A stretch of 21,811 nucleotides of DNA from a virus: the IMG/VR virus record IMGVR_UViG_3300047554_000102, positions 1 through 21,811 of that record; one strand, written 5' to 3'. Positions 1 through 6,879 of the stretch are shown piece after piece. The first letter of the stretch is position 1; each line of letters begins with the position of its first letter. The translations under genes were made by a program, and so were the position numbers. A model generated the notes under the pieces. The model saw only the letters and a list, made by a program, of their open reading frames with translations. It was not told the origin of the DNA and ran no database searches.

Positions 1-2
1 TG

Positions 3-3000
3 TACCAAGACGATACAAAGTTTAAAGCTGTGTACGACTATGCCACTGCCCGTTTCGGTAAAGAAGGTGACATGCGTGATGGTGAAACACGAGAAGACTA
101 CATTGCTCGTTGGGCTAGTCATATGCGCATGACAACCAACAACATCATGTCTGGTACACAAGAGCTTCAATATCTGAACAACGCAAAGCGTGAAGATGTG
201 TTGAAAGCTAAAGCAGCATATGACATTTGGGATAACACTGCTGGATACTTCAGCCCACAAGGTGGACAAAAAGGTGCTAAGCCAGTGTTAGATTTCCTTG
301 GTGCTATTGTCAGCGATCCAACTACAGCCATTAGTCTTGGTGCAGGTAAGATTGCCTCTTCATCATTCATGAAAGCTGCCAGCGAGAAAGGCTTACAGGC
401 TGCTGTTAAATCTCGACTAGGTACTCTTGCTGTCGTTCCTGCTGCTGAAGGTGCTGGTGGTGCTTTATCAGATGAAACAGCACAGAAGATTGAATTGACA
501 ACAACCAAGGCTCAGGTCGATCAGATGAAAGAGTTGTTGCCAAAGCTTTCACCAGAACAACAGGCTGAGTTTAAACCACAGATTGATGCGTTAGAAGCTA
601 AGGTTAAAGAAGGTGTCAGTGGTGCAAGGGTTGCACTTGCTGGCGCTATTGGTGCTGCAACAGGTGCTGTTGAAGTTGGTGCTTTGCTTGGCACTGCTAA
701 GGCAATTAAAGGTAAGCCAGTACCACAGCTGTCTGAAATCTTAGACTCTCGTAAGCCAGCTGCTGAAGCTGCACCTAAGGTAGAAGTGAAGGCGGTTAAG
801 GATCCAACAGAGAAAGCTTTGGAAGATCAATACGACATCTTTGAAGGTCGTAAGCTGTTAGATGCACAGGGTGACCCCACATCTGTTGCTGAGATGCAGA
901 TTCGCAATGATGTGAATCAGACAGCAGCAAAGGTCGCACAAGAAGTGTGGACACGATTGCCTGACTTTGCACCAGCTGTTGATCAAAAGATTAGCGATGC
1001 TGTGAAGAATGTCTTCATGAACATCGACCAGATTGATGATGTTGTGTTGCAAGACAGCTTAGCTAAAGCTGGCATCACGGCTGAGGAATTTGCACGGATG
1101 AACCGCACCACTGTCGGTGATGCTGGTCGCACTCTGCAAGCCTACTCTGTGTTGGCTCGTATTCAAAACAAACTCAAGAGCATTGATCCCGCTGCTGCTA
1201 AAGAAGTGGATGAGATGTATGGGAAACGCAATGCCATTACATCAGCCTTCACAGGCTTGCGTGACTTCGGCATGCGTCTTGATCGTGAGTTAAAAGCGTT
1301 GATGGTGTCACAAGTTGCCACCACAATTCGTAACGGATTCTCTGGTGCTGCTGTTGTTACATTCGGCGCAGCTTCAGAAGCTATTGAGTCTGCACTCTAT
1401 CGTGTTGGTAAAACTGCTGGCGAACTTGCCACTGGAAAACCAATCACAGGAAACTTCACTGGTGGTTTGAAGGGCGTGTATGACGATGCTGTTCGTACAA
1501 CTTTCTATCTTGGTCAGACAGACTTGTCAGCAGATGTTGCTGAACAATTGTTAGCTGGTAGTCCAAAGCTGAAAGAGATGATCATCAAGACAGCTGGTGA
1601 GACAGGCGATGCTCGATTGTCTAAGGTTGGTCAGATAGCTAACACATTGAATGTGGCACAAGATGCTTTCTTCCGCAAGGCAATCTTCACTGCATCTGTT
1701 GAGAAGCAGCTCAGCCGTGTTGGTATCAACATGTATGATGTGTTGGCACAAGGTAAGACAGTACCGTTTGATGTGTTGCGTAATGCTACAGATGAAGCGT
1801 TGACAGCTACCTTCAGCAAGATGCCAACTAAAGGACCAATGTTCCATGCCATCAAGTTCATTGAAGAGCTTGGTCCAATTGGATCTACAGTGATTCCTTT
1901 CCCACGCTTCATGGCTAACGCTATGACTTGGACATACAAGCACAGCCCTATGGGTGTGTTCTCTGGTTCAACAGATGTTGCCGTTGGTCTTGCTAAGCAA
2001 GCTAAGGGTGAGGCTGATGGATTGGCTCAGACAATGGTTGGTTTAGAGAACATCTCTAAGGGTGCTGTTGGTACTGCTGCAATCTATGCTGCCTACAAAT
2101 ATCGCCAAGAGAATCAAGACACCAACTGGTACGACATTAAGAATCCTGATGGTAGCTTAGTTGACGCACGAGTGTTGTTCCCTGCTGCTCCTTTCCTAGC
2201 CCTCGGTGACTATCTCGTTAAGTTTGAGAAAGCCCGTACTGATGAATTCAAGACCAAAGAGTTCTTGGAAGCTATGACAGGCTTCAAAGCTCCTGCTGGT
2301 ACATACGCATGGTTCGGTGACAAGTTTGCAGAAGCTATGTCTAACATGCAAACTGGTGAAGGTGGTGCTGACACAAAGGTGTCTACCTTCTTTGGTGAAT
2401 GGGCTGGTGAATATTTTGGTCGTGCTCTGGTTCCAGTGCAGCAAATCTCTGACATCATCGGTGCAATTGACCGTGATGAAACCCTGCCTCGTGATGCCTA
2501 TCAGATTCCTGCTGGTGAGGAAGGCTTCACTTCGTCTGCTAAGCAACAGCTGATGAAGCGTACTCCTGTTGTGAAACAAGAGTTGCCTGTGTTCCAACCT
2601 GCAACAAGAGAAGAAGCTGCATTCAACGATGCTGGTCCTTTGAAGATGTTCACTGGTATTACAGTGAAGGGTAAGCCTACAGAATTGGAAGACGAAATTA
2701 CTCGCCTGAAGATTCCATCAAACAAAATCTTCACATCCACTGGTGACAAGATTGTTGACGCTGACGCTCGTAAGATAATGGCTCCGCTGTTGTTGCAAAC
2801 ATACGAGACAGTTAAGAACACAGAATGGTACAAGACATCATCGCAAGATGTACAGAAGATTGCTTTGCAAAACACCATTGCGTTTGCACAAAAGAACGCT
2901 AAGGAAATTGCAACCAACGCTTCTGCTGCTGAAGCTTTCAACAGAGGTGAGCAAGCTCGTATCTTCCAAGTTAAATATTCAGCATTGCCAGCTGAGGTGC

Positions 3001-4937
3001 GCCGTGCTACAGCTGAAATGTATCAGCAACAAACTGGTAAAAACCTAGAAGAAACTAAAGCCTATCAAGAAGCTCTGGCTTACGCTGCTGCCATTCGTAA
3101 ACAACCCGGCTTCCAAGTTGGTGGCTTAGCCTCTGACATTGCAGGACGCATTGCTGCCAAACCAATTGTCAAAGGCGCTACAGAATTGTTGCAACAGATG
3201 CAGCAAGCTGCTAGTAGTAAAGTGTTACCTGTAGCAGAGCAAACAACCAAGGCTTTGCCAGCACCAACTAAGCCACCAGTGCTAAGCCCCACAGAAGCCC
3301 CTAGATCGACCAGCAAGGTGGTTAATTCTAATGAGCCATACCTCGGCCCCATCGAAGGGGAAGAGCGTGTTGTAGAGCCTCCTATGCCTTCTGCTGCTCC
3401 AGCTGTAGAACCAGCCAAGCCTTTCAGCCCTGAGCAATATGCCGCTGGTGAGAAAGCTATGGCAGAGTTTTTCAGCCCTGATCAGCTGACAGCTATGAAA
3501 TATAACAATCCAGAAGAGTATGCTAATTACTTACATACCTACACTGGTCAAGCTGCTGGCATCAAATTCAAGGATATGCCACCCCAACCGTTTGCTTTCA
3601 AGCCCATCAAGGATGAGATGTCAGACATGGTGAAGGAAGTTGAATATGACATGGATGGCAATCCGATAGATCCCAATGCGCCAAAGGAAAAGCCTAAAGC
3701 TTTTGTTGAACCTAAAGTGCCAGATAGCAAATTGCTTGTTGGTGACTTGGGTGTGAAGACACCAGATACTGTCAATGAAAGAAAGAAAGCATTGACTAGC
3801 ATTCGTGAATTTCGCACTGACGCTTTCCCAGACTTAGTGAGCAATCAACAAGTTGCTGCTTTGCCTGATGCAGAGCAAGTTGCTGCCGTGGTGCAGGGAG
3901 ACTTCCGCATCAAGACAGGTCGTGAGGCAGACCCAATGAGTGCTAAAGACATGGCTGAGTTTGCAGCTATGGCTAAGGAATATCAAGCTAGGTTAGACAG
4001 CTTGCGTACAAAATACAAAGATGTTCCACCAATCAAGCTGTTCCACGGATCTGATTCTATAAGAGAAGAGGTGGACTTGCTGAAGCAACAAGGCTTTAAA
4101 GATCCCCAGCAACATAGAAAATATCACATGGAGCTTGACTACGGCGGTGTGTCGTTCACTAAAGATGTGAACATGAACTACGAGACAGGTAGCTTTGGTG
4201 GAAAGAATGTGGAGAAGTTTGTCTACACAGAGATGCCATATGCAGACTATGTGTTCCAACGAATCAACATGGCTCCAGCAGCATACAAAGAAAGAAACTT
4301 GAATGTTGCTGCACGATCTTTAAACGGTTCACCCAATGTTGTTCGCCCAATGTCTTTGCCACGCAATGAGACATTCAAAGAAACAGAGGATGTGTTTACA
4401 GAAGCAGACAAGCTTGTGATTAAACCAGCTTCTCAAGAAGTTGCTGCAAGATATGAAGGTATAGCTAAGCGTGTGACAAAAGAAGGTGAGTTGCAACAAC
4501 AGTTGTTTGACTTAGGTAATGCTTTGAAATCTGTGTCAGCCACTGAGAATCCATCAATCAATAAGCGTCTTGCTTACAAAGCATATGACAACATTCGTTT
4601 GTTGTTGACCACTGCCACTGAGCGTGGGTCTACCACATCAACAAAGACAGGTATTGGTCAACGCTATCAGAAGTTCATGGAAGAGTTTGCTGAAAACATT
4701 CGTGTCGGTGAAGGTATGGATGCGCAAGTGTTGAACACCAACTCTTTCTTGCAGAATGTATCTACAGCATTGGAAGCTGCTGGTGCGCAACAGAAAGCAA
4801 AGGTTATCAATGAGCTGCGCATGAAGCTTGGTGAAGTGAGAGCTGAGCGATTTGGTAATGCTGCCAAACCGACAGATGAGATAAGACGATTGTCTCAGAA
4901 GTTCAACACAGGTGGTCTAGCTTCTAGACGCACATAA
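3..4937 (+). CDS. Giant virion (internal/ejected type) protein, 5'-truncated by window edge
   Basis: The frame is open from the first complete codon at base 3 through the stop at 4937, so the true start lies outside the window; the GTG at 30 is only an in-window candidate. More than 1640 residues are visible. The composition is Ala/Lys/Glu-rich with long helical stretches. A hydrophobic Ala/Gly-rich segment begins near residue 198 (counting from the GTG), a short one near 680, and a Pro-rich linker lies around 1065-1140. GGLAS motifs occur near residue 1030 and at the extreme C-terminus. Around residue 1335-1420 there is KLFHGSD followed by GVSFTKD and a Tyr/Gly-rich run, reminiscent of ADP-ribosyltransferase folds; this is inference. 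Size, modular build and position ahead of a terminator fit the giant internal or ejected proteins of podoviruses. No lysozyme or transglycosylase motif was recognised. The virion role is likely; the exact function is unknown. Confidence 0.8.
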   Translation, partial: YQDDTKFKAVYDYATARFGKEGDMRDGETREDYIARWASHMRMTTNNIMSGTQELQYLNNAKREDVLKAKAAYDIWDNTAGYFSPQGGQKGAKPVLDFLGAIVSDPTTAISLGAGKIASSSFMKAASEKGLQAAVKSRLGTLAVVPAAEGAGGALSDETAQKIELTTTKAQVDQMKELLPKLSPEQQAEFKPQIDALEAKVKEGVSGARVALAGAIGAATGAVEVGALLGTAKAIKGKPVPQLSEILDSRKPAAEAAPKVEVKAVKDPTEKALEDQYDIFEGRKLLDAQGDPTSVAEMQIRNDVNQTAAKVAQEVWTRLPDFAPAVDQKISDAVKNVFMNIDQIDDVVLQDSLAKAGITAEEFARMNRTTVGDAGRTLQAYSVLARIQNKLKSIDPAAAKEVDEMYGKRNAITSAFTGLRDFGMRLDRELKALMVSQVATTIRNGFSGAAVVTFGAASEAIESALYRVGKTAGELATGKPITGNFTGGLKGVYDDAVRTTFYLGQTDLSADVAEQLLAGSPKLKEMIIKTAGETGDARLSKVGQIANTLNVAQDAFFRKAIFTASVEKQLSRVGINMYDVLAQGKTVPFDVLRNATDEALTATFSKMPTKGPMFHAIKFIEELGPIGSTVIPFPRFMANAMTWTYKHSPMGVFSGSTDVAVGLAKQAKGEADGLAQTMVGLENISKGAVGTAAIYAAYKYRQENQDTNWYDIKNPDGSLVDARVLFPAAPFLALGDYLVKFEKARTDEFKTKEFLEAMTGFKAPAGTYAWFGDKFAEAMSNMQTGEGGADTKVSTFFGEWAGEYFGRALVPVQQISDIIGAIDRDETLPRDAYQIPAGEEGFTSSAKQQLMKRTPVVKQELPVFQPATREEAAFNDAGPLKMFTGITVKGKPTELEDEITRLKIPSNKIFTSTGDKIVDADARKIMAPLLLQTYETVKNTEWYKTSSQDVQKIALQNTIAFAQKNAKEIATNASAAEAFNRGEQARIFQVKYSALPAEVRRATAEMYQQQTGKNLEETKAYQEALAYAAAIRKQPGFQVGGLASDIAGRIAAKPIVKGATELLQQMQQAASSKVLPVAEQTTKALPAPTKPPVLSPTEAPRSTSKVVNSNEPYLGPIEGEERVVEPPMPSAAPAVEPAKPFSPEQYAAGEKAMAEFFSPDQLTAMKYNNPEEYANYLHTYTGQAAGIKFKDMPPQPFAFKPIKDEMSDMVKEVEYDMDGNPIDPNAPKEKPKAFVEPKVPDSKLLVGDLGVKTPDTVNERKKALTSIREFRTDAFPDLVSNQQVAALPDAEQVAAVVQGDFRIKTGREADPMSAKDMAEFAAMAKEYQARLDSLRTKYKDVPPIKLFHGSDSIREEVDLLKQQGFKDPQQHRKYHMELDYGGVSFTKDVNMNYETGSFGGKNVEKFVYTEMPYADYVFQRINMAPAAYKERNLNVAARSLNGSPNVVRPMSLPRNETFKETEDVFTEADKLVIKPASQEVAARYEGIAKRVTKEGELQQQLFDLGNALKSVSATENPSINKRLAYKAYDNIRLLLTTATERGSTTSTKTGIGQRYQKFMEEFAENIRVGEGMDAQVLNTNSFLQNVSTALEAAGAQQKAKVINELRMKLGEVRAERFGNAAKPTDEIRRLSQKFNTGGLASRRT

Positions 4938-4941
4938 AAGA

Positions 4942-4968
4942 AAAGCCAGCAACTAAGCTGGCTTTCTT
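4942..4968. terminator. Bidirectional intrinsic terminator after the virion gene
   Basis: A perfect 9-bp stem (AAAGCCAGC / GCTGGCTTT, 4942-4950 with 4957-4965) with a 6-base AACTAA loop starts five bases after the virion gene stop. The plus strand continues CTTATTTG. The minus strand continues TCTTTTAT, a better U-tract. It sits between convergent transcription units and should stop both, including any minus-strand read-through across the 4967-5405 gap. Confidence 0.85.
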
Positions 4969-5058
4969 ATTTGTATTGTTGGTAGACGCTGTTATCTCCC
5001 CGATACCGCCCCATACCCTGACAAAGCATTCCGGCGTAACAGTCTTCAGGTTTCAACT

Positions 5059-5078
5059 ACCAACACGGCTGAGTACTG
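5059..5078 (+). repeat. Repeat block A, copy 1
   Basis: ACCAACACGGCTGAGTACTG differs from copy 2 at 5274-5293 by one base (T to G at position 16). The changed base lies in the region that pairs with upstream sequence. Confidence 0.85.
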
Positions 5079-5180
5079 TTTAGGGTAGCTACTCCCATAG
5101 CCTCATCGGGATTAAGGACTTGTAGTTGGCTGGCTTGCAAGACACCAAACTCTCAGAGATCCACTGACCGATTCTATAAC

Positions 5181-5209
5181 CCAATACTCATGCGTGTTAG
5201 TTGTTGGCG
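5181..5209 (+). repeat. Repeat block B, copy 1
   Basis: A 29-base block containing CATGCGTGTTAGTTGTTGG. It matches copy 2 at 5329-5357 with two mismatches, both in the short stretch before CATG. CCAA at its start can pair with TTGG near its end. Confidence 0.88.
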
Positions 5210-5273
5210 CATTGGACTCTTACCCCCAATAGTCCTCTAAGCTGTGTGCCTAGCGTTCTAGATTCGTAACTTC

Positions 5274-5293
5274 ACCAACACGGCTGAGGACTG
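5274..5293 (+). repeat. Repeat block A, copy 2
   Basis: ACCAACACGGCTGAGGACTG is the second copy of block A, 215 bases after the first. GAGGACT at its end pairs perfectly with AGTCCTC at 5231-5237, and GCT pairs with AGC just inside. Confidence 0.85.
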
Positions 5294-5328
5294 GTTTCTC
5301 TTTATGGGCCACGCTGCAGTCGTGTACG

Positions 5329-5357
5329 CCAATCCCCATGCGTGTTAGTTGTTGGCG
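5329..5357 (+). repeat. Repeat block B, copy 2
   Basis: Second copy of block B, 148 bases after the first. Here the closing stem is longer (CGCCAA at 5327-5332 with TTGGCG at 5352-5357). Confidence 0.88.
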
Positions 5358-5405
5358 GCTAGGAACTCCTGACCCTACAGATAAACTGCTTAACCAACAA
5401 CAATC

Positions 5406-5834
5406 TCATAATACCACATAATTCAATCTGTCCAAAGGCACTTTAAAAAACTGCTCTCCTTTGTACACATACTTGTTTGCCACCTCTTTCACCTCACAAG
5501 ACAACACATCCTTTGCTTCGCAATGAAACAAAGCTGTAGCATCTTTGTTGATGGAGAAGAAGTATGTCGGTAGCTCCTGCTCTAAAAGCTTTCGCTTACG
5601 CTCAGGAACATTCAAGTCTTCATATGGAAACTCTAATGTCTTCCATGAAAGCCTCACCTCCACTTCAGCAAACCCAACAAGAGTGTTGTTGTTATACAGA
5701 TGTAGGTCTACACCATAGCGATTGGGATTGTCCACAGCTTGCATAGACCAAAAAGAAGAGACAAAGCTTTTAACAGTGTCTCTTCCTAGTTTGTCGTATG
5801 TGTCGTGCAGTTCTTTGTCAAACCTCTTACGCAT
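5406..5834 (-). CDS. Conserved-looking phage protein, possible PD-(D/E)XK nuclease fold
   Basis: 142 residues, the last gene of the minus-strand operon. It starts with MRKRFDKEL and overlaps the upstream small gene by 8 bases. The core reads YGVDLHLY (D43) followed by VGFAEVEVR (E57, E59), a spacing of acidic residues at the end of beta strands that resembles the D...ExK core of restriction-like nucleases. It continues into FPYEDLNVPERKRK and a YFFSIN strand. There is no clear Lys two residues after the Glu, so the nuclease assignment is a guess from pattern only. No signal peptide or membrane segment. Downstream is the non-coding repeat region. It is a real gene by overlap and composition; function unknown. 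Confidence 0.75.
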   Translation of the reverse strand: MRKRFDKELHDTYDKLGRDTVKSFVSSFWSMQAVDNPNRYGVDLHLYNNNTLVGFAEVEVRLSWKTLEFPYEDLNVPERKRKLLEQELPTYFFSINKDATALFHCEAKDVLSCEVKEVANKYVYKGEQFFKVPLDRLNYVVL

Positions 5835-6006
5835 TCGTCAACTTAGTTAGGTTGTCGAAATACGCTTTGTCAAAGCCACGCTGCCATTCCTTACCAGCAT
5901 TCGACAGCGGATGGTATTGATTACCAAGCCAGCCTCGTGAGAAAGCATAATAGCCTTGATCAAATTGAATGCGTAATGGGATGTTACGCTCTGGTTTATT
6001 ACTCAT
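5827..6006 (-). CDS. Small hypothetical protein (59 aa)
   Basis: Starts MSNKPERNIPLRIQF and ends in KLTNA. Basic and aromatic, with QGYYAFSRGWLG and GKEWQRGFDKAYF. The latter segment resembles a recurrent small phage motif in which an EWQRGF-like helix is found. An AAAGGA Shine-Dalgarno lies about ten bases before the ATG. The stop overlaps the start of the next gene (ATG at 5834) by 8 bases, indicating translational coupling. No function can be assigned. Confidence 0.7.
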   Translation of the reverse strand: MSNKPERNIPLRIQFDQGYYAFSRGWLGNQYHPLSNAGKEWQRGFDKAYFDNLTKLTNA

Positions 6007-6042
6007 AGGTTGCGTTTCCTTTGTTGTATTGAAACCTGTAGG

Positions 6043-6225
6043 TTACAAACTTCCTTTGATTTCCACAAGTTGGAAGTGTAATGTAAACATGTGTGCATAT
6101 TCTGGTTGCTCTCTTAACCATTTAAAGAACTTGTCTTGAGCCTCTGCAACAGTCATTGCTGATATGTGCATTGTGCCCTTAAACAAGTTCTCTGGGCTGG
6201 TGTAATAGGCAACGAAATGCCGCAT
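6043..6225 (-). CDS. Small hypothetical protein (60 aa)
   Basis: Starts MRHFVAYYTSPENLF, then MTVAEAQDKFFKWLREQ. The alternating hydrophobic start and an A-E-A-Q-D helix suggest a small alpha/beta fold. AAGGA lies about seven bases before the ATG, inside the last codons of the upstream gene, whose stop is one base away. A 36-base gap separates it from the next gene. I do not recognise the family. Confidence 0.7.
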   Translation of the reverse strand: MRHFVAYYTSPENLFKGTMHISAMTVAEAQDKFFKWLREQPEYAHMFTLHFQLVEIKGSL

Positions 6226-6226
6226 G

Positions 6227-6505
6227 TCATTTTCCTTGAAACAGTTCTTCAGCTAGCAAGTATCCCTCTAAAGGCCACATCTTATTGATGGCATCTTCAA
6301 AAGCATACTTCTCACCTAAGGCTTGATTATACCTAGATTTATCAACACAACTACTTGTTCCCAACACAACATATCCGTTGTTAATAAACAACTGACACAC
6401 CGTAGTGGTGGTGTCTGGTAACACCGTGTACACTGTCTTCGTAATTTTAGAAAGCATGTAGTCCATCGTTACGGTGGTACGCTTTGCTTCAGTTTGTTCA
6501 ACCAT
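6227..6505 (-). CDS. N4 gp49 / Sf6 gp66 family phage protein
   Basis: 92 residues from ATG at 6505; GGAG sits six bases upstream, which favours this ATG over an upstream in-frame TTG at 6517. The sequence KRTTVTMDYMLSKI, then a TTTTVCQL strand, NGYVVLGTS and the end KMWPLEGYLLAEEL match the layout of the small family known from phage N4 gp49 and Sf6 gene 66. This family is widespread among phages and has no established biochemical role. Both neighbours are separated from it by fewer than 15 bases, so it is co-transcribed with RNR and the downstream small genes. Confidence 0.85.
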   Translation of the reverse strand: MVEQTEAKRTTVTMDYMLSKITKTVYTVLPDTTTTVCQLFINNGYVVLGTSSCVDKSRYNQALGEKYAFEDAINKMWPLEGYLLAEELFQGK

Positions 6506-6517
6506 ATCAATCTCCAA

Positions 6518-6790
6518 TTAAACTTTGTTTTCATCAAGGCGATGATCACCACACCAATCGGTCATGTAGACCACGGGATAACCACCCATAGTCGGTGCAT
6601 GTCGGCGGCAGCGACCTACCTCATGTTGACCGGGATGACTCAGTTGATTAGTCGGTTCCTTCTTGACAAACCAAATGCAGGTTTTGCAGCGCATACCACT
6701 TGAGCGATGCACCCAAGGGTCGGCACTCTGTTTAATGTCTTGTCGCTTTTGTTCCGGCCCCAATGTGGCATTCTTAAAATCTTCAATCAT
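6518..6790 (-). CDS. Cys-rich zinc-motif phage protein
   Basis: 90 residues. Cys35-x2-Cys38, then GRCRRHAPTM (Cys61, His64), then TDWCGDH (Cys80, His83) give one or two probable zinc sites. This C-x2-C ... GxCRRxAP ... DWCGxx layout occurs in small conserved proteins of many phages and prophages with no defined role. A strong Shine-Dalgarno (AAAGGAG) lies five bases before the ATG. It is separated from the RNR gene by an 88-base spacer with two hairpins and from the gp49-like gene by 12 bases. Confidence 0.85.
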   Translation of the reverse strand: MIEDFKNATLGPEQKRQDIKQSADPWVHRSSGMRCKTCIWFVKKEPTNQLSHPGQHEVGRCRRHAPTMGGYPVVYMTDWCGDHRLDENKV

Positions 6791-6813
6791 AGTTTCTCCT
6801 TTGTTACCAATGC

Positions 6814-6858
6814 CGCCAAGTGTTGGCGATGATGTGGAGACAAGTAATCATCTCCACA
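6814..6858 (-). other. Two hairpins in the RNR-downstream spacer
   Basis: The 88-base spacer after the RNR stop contains a perfect 8-bp stem (TGTGGAGA / TCTCCACA, 6833-6840 with 6851-6858, 10-base loop) and a perfect 6-bp stem with a 3-base loop (CGCCAA / TTGGCG, 6814-6819 with 6823-6828). Neither is followed by a U-tract on the minus strand, so mRNA processing or 3'-end protection is likelier than termination. Confidence 0.5.
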
Positions 6859-6879
6859 ACCCGCATCATTATAACAACC

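Larger units (their letters stand above)
4977..5401. ncRNA. Candidate structured RNA element with two repeated modules (strand uncertain)
   Basis: The whole 4967-5405 gap lacks a convincing ORF on either strand, unlike the rest of this dense genome. It contains two copies of block A (5059-5078, 5274-5293) and two of block B (5181-5209, 5329-5357), at different spacings. Each A is the 3' side of a local stem whose sequence differs between copies but whose pairing is kept: 5038-5049 with 5069-5080, and 5231-5237 with 5286-5292. Each B is closed by a CCAA/TTGG stem, extended to CGCCAA/TTGGCG in copy 2. AACACG in A is complementary to CGTGTT in B in both copies, which would allow a pseudoknot or kissing contact. 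On the minus strand it would be the 3' end of the early operon and end at the 4942 terminator, the simplest way to make an RNA. I do not recognise a known RNA family. Confidence 0.42.

Noticed and set aside
1551-1943. Antisense ORFs within the giant virion gene
   Set aside because: Composition follows the complementary frame of the sense gene; no Shine-Dalgarno and no family-like sequence.
4977-5401. CRISPR array from the repeated blocks
   Set aside because: Only two copies of each block, at unequal distances, with conserved complementarity instead of uniform spacers.
4967-5405. tRNA, tmRNA, hammerhead ribozyme or group I intron in the non-coding gap
   Set aside because: No tRNA acceptor/T-loop consensus, no CTGATGA...GAAA hammerhead core and no group I P/Q/R/S elements in the right order on either strand were seen.
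6833-6858. Intrinsic terminator after RNR
   Set aside because: The stem is good but no U-tract follows on the minus strand.
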